Origin: Sphagnum magellanicum
Lineage: Eukaryota; Streptophyta; Sphagnopsida; Sphagnales; Sphagnaceae
DNA: 64,000 bases
Assembly (NCBI GenBank): GCA_021904315.1
Contig: CM038909.1
Location: forward strand, 20,684,212 to 20,748,211
Reading direction: 5' to 3'
Part shown: positions 12,401 through 24,240 of the stretch, in pieces
Layout: each line of letters opens with the position of its first letter
Numbering within the stretch: position 1 is the stretch's first letter
Made by a program: the position numbers and the translations under genes
Notes under the pieces: generated by a model
What the model saw: only the letters and a program-made list of their open reading frames with translations
Told to the model about the DNA's origin: nothing
The model's database searches: none

Positions 12401-13875
12401 GAATCCTCAACACAAACAAAAGAGGAGCTCTGTTTTGCAGGGTTTAAGTTTTTTTGAATTTCATCCACACACAGCTGAGTACCCAACAATTTCTGATTTA
12501 ACCCTGAGCTCATCCTTGGAGCCTTGTGTGCATGCTCTTGCCATTTGATTGCTCAAAGTAGAAGTAGGTAGGTCAACCAGGTGCTCAAGAGGGGTAAGTC
12601 TCCCAAAACAGAACAAATGGCCAGAATGGCGTGTTTGCCAAGAAAGGCCATTGTAAGAAACTATCACCAATCCCCCCACTGCCTGAAGGTACCTTAAAAG
12701 CAGAGCTTATGTTCAGTGTTCAAATTTCTCTTCAATCCAAGTACCAGTGTAACAACTGTGCAGGGACAGAATTCACTGAAGCCACCATGACTTGCCAATT
12801 GGAGTGTTCCCAGATTGTGGTACTTTTCATATCAGAACACTGACTCTTCAACAAAGAAACAATCGGACTGATGAGTTTTATCTGTCCCATTGGAATTACA
12901 CCTTACCAGGCTTCACAAAGACCTTTGGAAACAGTACTGGAAGTCCCCAAGGTGGTCTTCAACTAATCACCCACCAAAAGGGCTCTGAGGACTGCTTGGA
13001 ACTCTTGCAGGCCCACAGGTAATCTCATGTAATGGTCCTAGTGATAATAGCAGCTGGTCACACCCTTGGTTCACACTCTTGCTTATCAGCTTATGAGCAA
13101 AACTTGTCCACATGCACAACTGGGGCTTATCACTTTCAGTTGGAAGGAACATACCGACCCAGATTCACCATCAGCCCTCAGAAGAGATTCATCAAAGGTC
13201 AGCAGTGTCCTGTAGATTTCAAACCCAACTTTGACCACTTCACTTGTGACAGTGCAAAATGTGCCAAGGACTGATTGGTGCAAACTGTGCCTTCTGTTCC
13301 AGACTGAAAGACAACCTTCATGTTACTTCTCAGATGAAGAGTTAAGCTTCAACCACCCAGTTTCTGATGAAATGGAGCCAGTAGATGTGAAAGTGACAAA
13401 GTCTGTTGCTACCAGAATCTCCAGAACCACAGCCCCCAACAAACCACAGGTGTTGTCCAACATACACAAGAGAATAAAGCAGCCCAGGGAGAACAGCTTA
13501 CACCTGATTTGAGTCGAAGCTTGAACTTTCATGAACATTAAAGTACCACATGAGCTTGCAGAAGCCTAGCACCCCATGGAAACTGATCAAGTATCAAGAC
13601 CTTCACAGCTTGATGGACAGGCAGAACCATCAAACAGAACCAGCAGTTCAACAGGGAGCTGATCTCACCTATGCAGCAACAACTTCTCAATCATGTGTCA
13701 CAAAGTACAGAGCACAGACAGCTATTCCAAGAGACAGTAGCCCCCCCCTCCCCCTGCACACAGAGAGTGGCTTTCAAGAAGGAAGGTATCAGTCTGTACT
13801 GCCCCTGGGAACTCAAGTCTCAGATAGGCAGCAGCTGCCCCAAAACCACAATTGCCAAAAACTACACATTGGTGC
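9421..13875. other. 3' flank of the RZ-1 gene; gene-like composition, no convincing ORF
   Basis: From about 9840 the base composition changes abruptly from AT-rich repeat to balanced, non-repetitive sequence like that inside the neighbouring gene. It continues to the RZ-1 stop codon. Every ORF is short (about 123 codons at most), without domains, start context or credible splice structure. Possible explanations are a long or spliced 3' UTR of the minus-strand RZ-1 gene, an unrelated long non-coding transcript, or a decayed gene. I found no tRNA or other classical RNA gene. Confidence 0.45.
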
Positions 13876-16195
13876 TCAATAGCGATCTTCATATGAAGAT
13901 CGTCCGCCACCATTGGCACCATTTGGGCGATCATATGGACCTGATCGGTCGCGGTGATAGCCACTGTCGTATCGGGATGGCCCTCCACTGCTATAGCGGT
14001 CACTGCCACCACTTCCACGACCACCTCCACCATCACGACTAGGTCGCCCACCTGCGCTCCCATAGCGATCACCACCACCGTAACGATCAGAACCTGCATA
14101 CCTGTCACTGCGGTCACTGCCACTGTAACGGCTACTGCCACCACCACTGCTACCATACCGATCACTGCCACCTCCTGAGTAGCGATCGCCACGGCTGCTA
14201 CCATATCTGTCAGAACCTCCGCTACCAGAATAATAACGGCCCCCTCCACCACCTCCCCCACCACCAGAAGGACATTCTCTGGCCCAATGACCAGGCTGCC
14301 CACATTTAAAGCAATCACCACCCCCTCCTCCACCTCCTCCCCCATAGCTCCTACCACCCCCATTGTAACTTCCACCACCACCACCACCGCCACCACCATA
14401 CCGATCTCCACCCCAACCGCCACCACCACCTGTCTTAGGCTGTGCTTTGTTCACTGTGATTGGACGACCTTCCAATTCTTTCCCATGCATCCGATCAATA
14501 GCCTCATTCATGGAGCGTTCATCAGCAAATGTCACAAAACCAAATCCGCGAGAACGCCCCATCTCCTTATCCACCACTACCTGTGTAAAATTTACCTTCA
14601 TAAGTACTGAGAAAATTAAAATCAACTTCAAAAGAATTTAGAGAATACACAATAATAACCTTATACAAGTAGATCTGACAATAAAACAGCAACCAATCAC
14701 CAAGCATGAAAAAGAGCAAACACAACCCTGATGAAAATAGAGAACAAGACTCAGAAAAAACTGAGGAGTGTTTTCAATGTCAGCAACAATCATATGTTCA
14801 AGGACCTTCAACATACTACCATAACATCACACTGACAAATTCATCAGCTCCTGCAAAAAGGTGGAGGTTGACCTCAAACATTGATCATTTGTAATGAGTT
14901 TTGGTCCTGTCACAAGCCCCCCACAGTAACAGGAAAATCCAGCCATAATGCTGACTAGCTCGAGAAAACCTGAAAGAGAAGGAGAAGACCTAAAACCCAA
15001 GAAGAAAAAGGAACACCAAAAGAAAGAGAAAAATAAGATCGATGAAGTTGCAGAGAAATCTCCACAACAACAATTAAAGTAACACAACATTGAGTGCAGT
15101 CATAACCTCATGAGAGTTGCTCACAAAGTGACAGACCATCACCTTCATCAAAAACAGCAGTGATGAGCTGCCATGACTACCCACTGAGTTCATCAGCTCC
15201 CAACAGTGAGTGTAGATAAGCATATAATAATCTTCCCAAAAACTTGGGCAAACCATTATACACAATCTGTGTCATGAGTTTCTGTTGCCTTTCCGGAAGC
15301 AATGGGAAGACTCAGATGTGATGTTGGCTAGCACTCAAGAGACATAAAAAGAGAAAAATTAAAAAGGAATGGAAAGGGAAAACACACCAAAGAAAAGAGG
15401 AATGAAAGAGAGGCAGGAAATGAGGTGGAGAACTCTAAAGAGAAAGACACAAGGGATAAAATAAAGATGCAGTTCCAAAGAGGCAGCTAAAGGAAGGCTT
15501 ACAGACAAACCATTCCCATACTAGCTGCTAAAGTCATGAAGATGTAGGAAATACAAATTCAAATCTGTTTTACAGTTGAGCACTTTCATTCCATTCCTCT
15601 AAGCGCAACACAATCTCAAAGATCAAAGCAGACATACTTTATCAACACTCCAGTTGCACAGGCGAGCACTTTCATTTTCCAACGTCAAAGCATAATCTCA
15701 AAGACTGCAGAAAACATACTTTAGGCATCCAGCTCATTCACTACTCTTTTGTCACACACAACAGTACTAAGTTCAGCATGTATAGAGTTTTTCCTTCGCT
15801 AAAAACTTCTTCTAGACCTAATCCAGAGAATCAAGTTAAGGTGTTGTCATGCACAGAAAATCCGGTGGTTACGTCATTGCCTACAACATGTTCACGGAAA
15901 CTCAACGAAACAGATCATGTTCCTTTCGCAAACAAGAAGAAAGAAAGAAAAAGAAAAGGAAAAAAAGAAACTAGAGAAGGAAAACCAGAGAAGGACTGCA
16001 CCACACTACAACACAATACAACAAATTCTTCTCGTTAAAAGAAGAAGAAGAAGAAGAAAAAGAGGAGGAGGAAGAGGACATCACCTTTGCTTCCGTGACG
16101 TCGCCGAAGGCGCGAAAGGCATCTTCTAGGGATCTGTCGGTAGTGCCCCACGACAATCCTCCAACAAAGACGCGAAACTCGTCGCCTGTCGACAT
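13876..16195 (-). CDS. RZ-1A-like: RZ-1-type glycine-rich RNA-binding protein (RRM + CCHC zinc knuckle)
   Basis: Two coding exons, 16195-16085 and 14580-13876, joined by a GT-AG intron of about 1.5 kb, give 271 aa. The ATG at 16195 starts [16 protein letters not shown], the usual family start; the longer in-frame reading upstream begins only with GTG. RNP2 is VFVGGL (residues 9-14) and RNP1 is RGFGFVTF (48-55), so one RRM covers about 8-83. A glycine-rich linker leads to a CCHC knuckle, [14 protein letters not shown] (127-140: C127, C130, H135, C140). The tail (142-271) repeats SDRYG/DRY units and ends EDRY. This order matches Arabidopsis RZ-1A, a nuclear RNA-binding protein linked to splicing and cold response; function here is by family. 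The intron splits the RRM just after EAK. The family is very well supported; the choice among RZ-1A/B/C is inferred from the DRY-rich tail. Confidence 0.93.
16041..16080. repeat. GAA/GAG purine tract at the 5' end of RZ-1 intron 1
   Basis: An almost pure GAA/GAG tract (CTT/CTC on the gene strand) lies just inside the intron, a few bases after the exon 1 donor. If the intron were retained, the gene-strand frame would read a run of serines and then stop at 15971. Confidence 0.85.
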
Positions 16196-16367
16196 AATGG
16201 TTTCTCTGTCACAGGGACGAGAAAACAGTAACGCTAGTAAAAAGAAATTCCTTCTCGCCCTCTGTTGTCGTTGTCGTCGTCGTCCTGCTCCTCCTCCTCC
16301 TCCTCGACTGCTGCTGCGCAAGCGTCCGTCACTCACTTCCTCCTACGCGGGAGAGAATGGGAGCGCC

Positions 16368-16376
16368 AAACCCTAA
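16368..16376. promoter_or_regulatory. telo-box AAACCCTAA upstream of RZ-1
   Basis: AAACCCTAA lies about 170 bp upstream of the RZ-1 start codon, in reverse orientation to the gene. Telo-boxes are known in promoters and leaders of plant genes for RNA-binding and translation proteins. A CCACGTCT word with an ACGT core lies further up at 16461-16468. I saw no clear TATA box at a usual distance. Confidence 0.45.
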
Positions 16377-16387
16377 AAGGGAGGGAG

Positions 16388-16502
16388 CAATGGACTACAA
16401 GCAAAGCGAGATCCTAATCCACATCCTGGTCTCAAGGAAGCAACGAGTGGTGGAGATCCGCCACGTCTCTTGGGACCTCATCGTAACAATTTCTTTTGCT
16501 TA
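16388..16502 (+). other. Small open frame divergent from RZ-1, status unclear
   Basis: An ATG at 16388 opens a short plus-strand frame (starting MDYKQSEILIHILVSR) that stops near 16500, exactly where the sequence turns from GC-balanced to AT-rich. A GT follows ATC near 16485 and could be a donor for a divergent transcript. No family is recognised. It may equally be plain 5' flank of RZ-1. Confidence 0.15.
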
Positions 16503-17798
16503 ATTTCTAATAAGCATCATTATTGTTTTGTTTTATTATTCAATTGATTAAATGGTTTATAATGGTAGCCAACAACAACAATTTTTCAAATGGATTTTTT
16601 CTCACCCTAAATTGGTGTGTAAATTAATTACATTTTAAATGCCAATTTTCAAAGGAAATTAGTTATAACCCATTTGGGAAACAATTTACAATGCCCAAAT
16701 TTACATAAGGCACCAAAGATATTCCACAACATGTTCCACATTTGAACTTTTGGATGATGAGGTTTGCAATTAGTTTGATGACGAATGATTATTATACTTT
16801 TGATTCATATTCAACACAAAATGATTAGCAAAAAGGTTTAGCATCAACCTTTTTTAATTGCCAAAAAACAAAGGAAAAAAATATTGTGCCATATTTGTTA
16901 AGGGAAAATAAAATGAAATGAAAACTAGTCATATCTTGTAAGTGGTGTTGAGTTGAATCATCACATCGCATTGTAAATTGTACAAGAAGTTGTCTATTAC
17001 AATCAACTTTGACATGATGCATGTCACCATTTTGCACCATTAGATTTAAGTCAATCACCCATTAATTTTATAAACATTAGAGGTTTCCTTCCATTGTCAC
17101 CATAACCTACATTCATTAAGGAAACACCATTATCACTTCCAACAACGAATGCTGAAAATTGAAACCACAACAAACAAAGGACTTATGAAATTATGAAGCT
17201 TAATGATAGTTCATAGCGAGTGCACGTTTTTCATCGCCAAATTGATTTGTGATGTGCCATAACTCATTGCAACCTACAAGTATGGATTTTGAACATTTCT
17301 TTCTAATGTTGTGTTTTTAAGTTTTTGTTGTCATATGTGTTTTATGAATTTGTTGTGTCTTGTCAATGGATTGGTCATTGTGCTTTGAAATCTTTTATTG
17401 TGTGTCCATCATTCAAATGTCATGGCACCAATTGGGGAACGCAAAATAAATAGCGTGTTACCATTTTTTAAAAAGTCCAATAGAAATCTTGTCATTTTGT
17501 TTCTTCTTAAATTCCAGTTGATGTTATTTTTTGTGAACTTAAATGGAAACAAAATGGAACCAATTTTTTATTAACAATCTTATCATTTAGTTGGTGTGCC
17601 TTGGTGGATTGCCCACCTATGTTCCTCATGTGCTTGAAATGTCTGAAATTCATTTTCTACTAGAAAAGAAGGAAATGAACCTTTACTTAAGAAACCAAAA
17701 AAAAATTATGTTTTTTATAAGTGCAAGGAGATTTGAGCTATTTGATTTCCATGTGAAAAAATATTGAAATGTAATTCTAGAAAAATTCATTGAATGAT
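16503..17798. other. AT-rich intergenic DNA, no gene seen
   Basis: The composition switches sharply at about 16500, marking the edge of the RZ-1 island. Only short ORFs without domains follow, up to the CACTA-like terminus at 17799. Confidence 0.55.
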
Positions 17799-20700
17799 CA
17801 CAATTACAAAACCATGTTTTTTATGCCCCTAACATTGTGACTATAATGACATATGTGACTAAACTATGTGTTTGATATGACTCAAAATACCACTTTTTGT
17901 CCATTTTTCCACCCTCCCCAAGTGAGCATGTTTGATATGACTATATTACTACATAATTTTAATCATATCAAACATTATTGTTTACACATGCATACCACGA
18001 TATTTACATGGCAAGAAAGTTGGTTTTTAAAATTAAGTTTAGTCATTGTAGTCGACACATGGCATTCTGAACTAGTATTTATGCTAGATTTTAGTCATTC
18101 AATCTACCACTTTAGTTTCATAATTGCCAAATGTTTAATTATATATTTACATAATAAATCTAAAAGTAATAAAACAAGCAAATACATTTCAACTCTGGAA
18201 CTATCCAAATTTCAAAATTGCCCTTGACTTTTGACTCTAAAATGTTAATTATGTTTAGGGATTTAGGGATTACAATATAATTCAAATTCTAAACAACTAT
18301 ATTCATGTTAAACCAAAATAGAAATCAATGTGACATTGGAATTGAAAAGATTCAATATTAAAGGAATTTGGGCATAATGTAATTTATTCAAGAATCCTTA
18401 ACAATGTTCATAGCTACAACATAATTGATCTAATTGATTTTGCCTTCTTGTTGTTGTGAAATTTCATATCAATGCAACAAATTTGATAGATTCATTTCAT
18501 TCAACCAAGGCATTAATTTTCACTATCATAGTTTAAACAATCCTTTTAATTATCATCTTCATCAATTGCATTTACAACCACATCATTTGCACCAATAGTA
18601 TAAACCCTTATAATGATGGTTGGCTAGATTGTTTCATTAATAACAAAAGAACTCGAAAACCAACATGTTGATTAACATGTTCAATTTTGAACATATCAAA
18701 ATCCATGGGGTCAGTCTAAACCTTGTTTATTATGCGTCTCCCATGAGGATCCTTTCGAAGAACAACCTTCCAACCTCATTCCTTGGGGTTTTTAGAAAAG
18801 AACACATGTTTTATGTGTAAGGGGAAAACAAAAGATTGGTTCATGATCAAAATAACGGAAGAAAAACTTATAAGGGTAAACATGTGTTCATCACGCTTAG
18901 TTGTTGTGTTCATTTCGTTGTAATTTTCCTTCACCCAATTACAAAACAAAACAACAATCTTCAAGATGCCATAATTTAACTTTAGTATTTCTTCAACCCA
19001 CCCTACATACTCCAATTTGCAAGAATTTATCTTTGATTCTTTGGCCTTAATATGCATTCATGTTCAAACATTGTAGCTACTCCATTATCACATGTTGTTA
19101 AATGTTATTCAACAACATAAATATGGATGTGGTTACCAAAAACATACATTGTTCAATAAAACCTAGCCTTTAGTGTTGGTGGCATGGACATGTGCAATGT
19201 GTTCTTATCAATTTGCTCCCTTTCCTTGATAGCTAATGTGATCACAATCATTATCCCTACAAGGAAGGGCAACACTTCTTGAGGTTATATGGGAACATAA
19301 GAACCCTTCATTGACCTTGGCAAACAACATACAAATTTGCACCTTTCCAAATTTTGTGCTTGCAACTTCTATGTTGTAATTTTTACAACAATATTAGGGA
19401 TTTTTTGCATACATGCTACATCAAAACAAGACAACCTCACATGGTAAAACCAAACAACATATTCAAATCCATTTGTTCAACATTAAAGTCCTACCCATCC
19501 ACCTACTTGTAATTGTTGACAATTTGAATTAATGTTAAATAACTTAGCACTTGATGCCTACAACCTACCCATATATAAATTTGAAAAGGCCATTGTTTAG
19601 AAGAATTTTCAAAATTTAAAGGACATTGTTTAGAAATTTTTTTAAGTTTAAAGGAAAGAGATTACTTGTGCCATGTAGCCATCAATTCCACATTTTGAAG
19701 CACAAATCAATGTGCCATGTCACAAAAGTTATAGTCATCATTCATGGACACCTGCCTCCTTCAAAACTTCATCATGCATTTAGGGTTTTATTCATTCATC
19801 CCACACCTTTCGATTGGTGGTTATAAAATCTTGTAAATATTTTGTATAAAAGCCTAGAGCTTCTTCCAAGGGATAGCCTTTAGCCATGTCACCTTCTAGC
19901 TTTGCTTTATTTTGAACATAGCCCAAATCAATGTTTTAAGGTAACATTTGATAGGATACGTCTAACAAGTATACATTAGATTATAAATTAAAAAACTAGT
20001 GAATGTGTCATGTGATGTTAAGAAACGAAGGAAGAATTTTTTTTGAGTAATATTAATGTAAACATCGAATTTTCTTAATCTCCCCCATTGTTTTTGGATC
20101 AAAGATCTTGGCACATAACTTTTTTCAAAGCCAAAATAAACAAATAATTACCATTTTGCATCCTTTTGTCATAAGGTGTTGCATGCATAGAAGCAACATA
20201 TTTTACATTTTGACATGATAGTCATGTGATTTCATCCCCTCATTTCCCCATCCTTTCAAAAGAATCAAATTCAATGCCATGGTTTTGAAACCAATGATAT
20301 TTTGCAAAAACTTGTTTTTCTTTTTTCCTAACAACACATACAAAGCTACATGTTTAATGAACCACCCACATTAGGTTGCGGCCACACATGGGGCTGTATG
20401 TTACAATCTTTTAGATCTTCCCATATTACTTTAATATTTTTGCTACCAACTATGGTTTTTAAAACATTTTCACACAAGTTTTTCTCACAATTGCATCATA
20501 TCAAATGTATTACAAATTAGTAGTTCCCATCAATAACAATTAGCTTTCGCTACACATTTTTCTTGGCTTCAACATGAAAGATTTAACTTTGTTGTGAAAA
20601 ATCAGTAACTTACATACTAAATGTATGTGCCTACCTACTCATATGGCAATTCAAACATGACATTCCATCTTTTAATTTCGTGTTTATGTACATGGTCAGA

Positions 20701-21640
20701 CTTCCCCTTTACGTAGTTTCAAGTATTTGCTAGCTATGATTTTTTTTCATATGCCCCTTTAAGTGTATTTGTTGCAGACACTCGAACAAGTGCATTCCTA
20801 ATTTCAACTTTCCCATTGAATGCCACTTGTGCTCATCTATAAGGATTGTATCACGGCAAGTTTTTGCATGTACCCCCATAGACCATCTTCTTCAACTTCC
20901 TTGTAAATCAAAATTTTGTATTGGGACCACATTGGGCATCCAATATGTCCTTTGGTCACATAGCCTACAAGCAATCCATATGTTGGAAAGTTGTGTATGT
21001 TCCACATACACATTACTTTTAGAATGAATTTTGCACTTAAGTACGTGTCAAATGCCTAAACACATTTCCACAACACTTGCAGCTCTTTAATTAGGGCTTG
21101 CAAATGCACATCAACATCGTTACATGTGTAAGATCCCTTGCCAAGGATGATCAAAGCTAACATCAAAAAATAATGTTTAATTACAAGCCATGGAGGATGA
21201 TTGTAATTTAACAAAACTAGAAACCAAGTTGAATGGCATGACCTAAGGTCTTTAAATGGATTTACATCATCAAGTGCCAACCCTAATTTAATGTTGTGTG
21301 CAAACACTCATGCCATTTTACATTTATGTGTTTCCAAGTTATAGAATTTGGAACATTTTGATCAATCCATCTATAAAAGCACTATTTTTGTGCCGTATGC
21401 ACGATTTTGCCATTGATTTACATTTGTACATGTGTAAAACCATGGGATCAAAGAAAAATGCTTAAGCATGTTTTTTGGAACAACTCTTGACCCTTCCACA
21501 AACCTACCAATATTACATTTGGGACACATTGCAGCATGCTTGTAATCTTCACAAAAAAACACATATCCATTTATATACGCATGTATTGAATCATAAATTA
21601 GACTAAAAACTTAATGGGTGAAAACATAATGTGGTGGACA
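17799..21640 (-). mobile_element. CACTA (En/Spm) transposon fossil
   Basis: A degenerate CACTA-type end, CACAATTACAAAACCATG, stands at 17799. It is followed by subterminal words such as CATGTTTGATATGACT (about 17868 and 17928). Inside, the minus strand carries a decayed TNP2-class transposase from about 21600 down to 18700. I assign both to one element because the end lies downstream of the transposase in the expected orientation. The opposite end was not located; it may lie upstream of 21640 or be lost. A second, related terminus lies at 60381. Confidence 0.6.
18700..21600 (-). pseudogene. Decayed TNP2/DUF4216 transposase of the CACTA fossil
   Basis: Reading the minus strand from high to low coordinates, separate fragments keep the TNP2 order. 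CPKCNIGRFVEGSRVVPKNM (about 21510) matches the Cys-rich block. LGLALDDVNPFKDL and PPWLVIKHYFLML lie at 21300-21150, with VDVHLQALIKELQVLW close to 21070. FPTYGLLVGYVTKGHIGCPM lies near 20950, KSHDYHVKM near 20225 and CAKIFDPKTMGEIK near 20100. AKGYPLEEALGFYTKYL lies near 19860. A DUF4216-like segment, YVGWVEEILKLNYG through KHVFFSKNP, lies at 19030-18780. Frameshifts and stops interrupt nearly every join. The family is recognised from motif memory of plant CACTA transposases; no alignment was run. Confidence 0.72.
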
Positions 21641-22144
21641 AAAAGTGGCACATGCAAAGTGCACACAAGAATACACAAGTTTTTCAATCCTTTTGTTAGT
21701 GGCCCTCTCATAATTCCAACATTTGTGTTATACTCATTTTTGAAAGTTCATAACTTGTTTCTAAAATGGTTCAATCACCTTGGTCTATAACTTATTTTCT
21801 TACTATATAACTTTACTAGAATTGTTAATATCAATGTGATTTTTTTTTTACATTTCATTTATGGGTGAAAATCTTTTAAGGTGTACCACACAAAACAAAA
21901 AAAACTTAGTTTTTAATGTAGTCCCTTTTTTCCTTATATTTTGATCCCCATAAAATATAATGAATCAAAAAGTGTCAAATATTCGCAAGTATCATATTTT
22001 AAACATTATAATTTTAGATTCCATCATAATCATCCATAAATGTGTTTTTACATGGTAAGAAAAAATTAAGTAAAAAATACAAAAAATGGTAACATTGTGA
22101 TAGAATTTTGGCACACCTTAAAAAATTTGGACCAAGTTATTTAT

Positions 22145-22432
22145 TTTTCCAATTGTAATTATAAACATGAATAGGAAAATTGTTAGATGTTCATCATGCT
22201 TTGGGTCTTATTGAATGTGATTATTGGTTTCTCACTATTCTTCATATCCATGATACAAGTTCATTATATTGAACTCCTAAAAAGTTTTTTCCAATTGAAA
22301 TTTTATTTGAATAGGAAAGTTGTTAGATGTTCATCATGCTTTGGGCCTTATTGAATGTGATTATTGGTTTCACACCATTTTTCATATCCATAATACATGT
22401 TCATTATATTGAACTCCTAGAATTTTTTTTCC
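22145..22432. repeat. 140-bp direct tandem duplication
   Basis: Two adjacent copies beginning near 22145 and 22285 share long words, for example TGTTAGATGTTCATCATGCT and TTATATTGAACTCCTA. They differ by scattered substitutions, so the duplication is old. Confidence 0.85.
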
Positions 22433-22980
22433 ATTTCTTCATTTTTATGTCCATTAAAGGCATGAATTTAATTGGGATCAAAATATCAATAGTCATGTGC
22501 TTTGTGGTTATTCCAATGTTAATTAGGTTGGTCATAAGGACATCAAGCATTTGACTTTTGTTTGTTCTAATGTTAGGGTTGTGTTTTGTAAAAGAAAAAA
22601 AAACATTAGTGGCCTTGTCCAACACAAAATCCCATTTCATTGCATTGTCCAAAATAATTGCTAAAGTAGTTAGGTTATGAAGATTATTACATGAATTAGG
22701 ATTTCCTCAACTAGCTCCTACCATAATATTTGTTGACAACCAAAGTGCATGGTCTTGACTTAAAATCCCAAATTTCACAATCATAGTAAACATATTGACA
22801 TTCATAATAACTTCACATTAAACAAATTATTTAAAATATTCCCCTACTTTAAGATATGGTAGCAAATATTTGTAACAAAAGCTTACCTAAAGTTAAACAT
22901 TACGATTACATGTAGGTTTCATTTGGGGTTGTCTTTTTCAAATTGTGTTGTAGTCTATCTCAATTTATTTTGTTCATGTC

Positions 22981-23291
22981 CAAGTTTTGATGATAGATGT
23001 GGGAGTAGCAATCCATTGTTAAACAACTTTCCATCTACCCAATTTACCATTCCTATCCAAGCTTTGATGATAGATGCAGGAGCTAGCAATCCATTGTTAA
23101 ACAACTTTCCATCCACCCAATTTCCCTTTCGTATCCAAGCTTTGACGATAGATGTGGGAGTTAGCAATTTGTTGTCAAACAACTTACCATGTGCCCAATT
23201 TCTCATTCATGTCTAAGCTGTGATGACTTATGTGGGAACTAAAAATACATTAATAAACAACTTTTCATTCACCCAATTTCTTTTTGACACC
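22981..23291. repeat. 77-78-bp tandem repeat, four copies
   Basis: Copies begin at 22981, 23058, 23136 and 23214, each with variants of CAAGCTTTGATGATAGATG, AAACAACTTTCCAT and ACCCAATTT. The last copy is the most diverged. The minus-strand ORF 22955-23206 and plus-strand ORF 22923-23216 reflect the repeat. Confidence 0.9.
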
Positions 23292-24240
23292 AATTTTGCT
23301 TCTTGTCATTGTTTTCATCATTATGTGCCTCCTCCTCATGTGTTAGTTTGATTGTTCTACATGGTTCCAACAAACCTCACTACCTTGTAAAAACTTCATG
23401 CTAACTTGTTTTCCACAGTGGATGACAATGCCTTTCAATAGTTGTTACTACACAGTACCTTCTTGTTGTTGTTACATGTTGCCTTGTTACTACTTGATCA
23501 TTCCTTGCAAGTTGTTCACTATTGACCTCTCTTCCCATTCTAACAACCTTTGCTCACAATATCCATCATATCACCAATGCCTTCATTATTGTCATCTCTT
23601 TCTTGTTAAGTTTGAAAGGGGAGACCTATAGAAAAATCACATCAATCTAATTTTGTCTTTTATCTATCAAAGCACTCAAATTAAACTTTCAAAGAAAGTT
23701 GCAACAAAGACTTGTTCAAATATGAATAGCATGAACAATATTCTATTTCAATATTGACATAACCAAGAAATGGGCAAACATGCATTCATGAAGCATTACA
23801 ATTTTGTGGGAGCAAGTTCACAACTTGAACACATAAGATGGTTGCCTTGAGAGGGTAAAATCTTTGCCAATATGACTTATTATGCTAAAACGATAGATAA
23901 ACCTTGAATGATGAAAGACCATAAATTTTTACATAGGATTAACATGAGAAGTACTTGTAAATTAATGATACAAATAGATTACTAATATAGTTATGGTAGT
24001 TTAGGGAATACATATGTACATATATTTAGTGTATTAATATTTTATACATCACAAAACACAATAACTAATTTATGTGATGCTTCATCATGTCATTTAGACT
24101 ATCTAAATATATCAGAGTCCATTATCTTTATCACACCAACTAGTAACTGAATTTTTTTCTTGCACCTAGCCAATTTTATCTTTATCCAAACTTTGTTTAG
24201 CCAAAAATTTCAAACATCAACATTTGGAATATCTTAGAAT

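Larger units (their letters stand above)
21641..24240. other. AT-rich intergenic DNA with two local duplications
   Basis: No gene supported. The stretch contains a 140-bp direct duplication (22145-22432) and a 77-78-bp tandem repeat (22981-23291), listed separately. ORFs at 22404-22652 and 22923-23216 lie in or next to these repeats. Confidence 0.5.

Noticed and set aside
13722..14429. 235-codon minus-strand ORF rich in Val, Gly and Ala, plus the plus-strand Thr-rich ORFs at 13954-14178 and 14287-14610
   Set aside because: They are alternate-frame and antisense readings of the GGN-rich RZ-1 exon 2, whose own frame has RNP1 and a CCHC knuckle.
15971..16336. Longer minus-strand frame extending upstream of the RZ-1 ATG and past its exon 1 donor
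   Set aside because: Its upstream start is GTG, not ATG, and past the donor it runs into intron serines and a stop. The ATG at 16195 and the donor after 16085 give the family protein.
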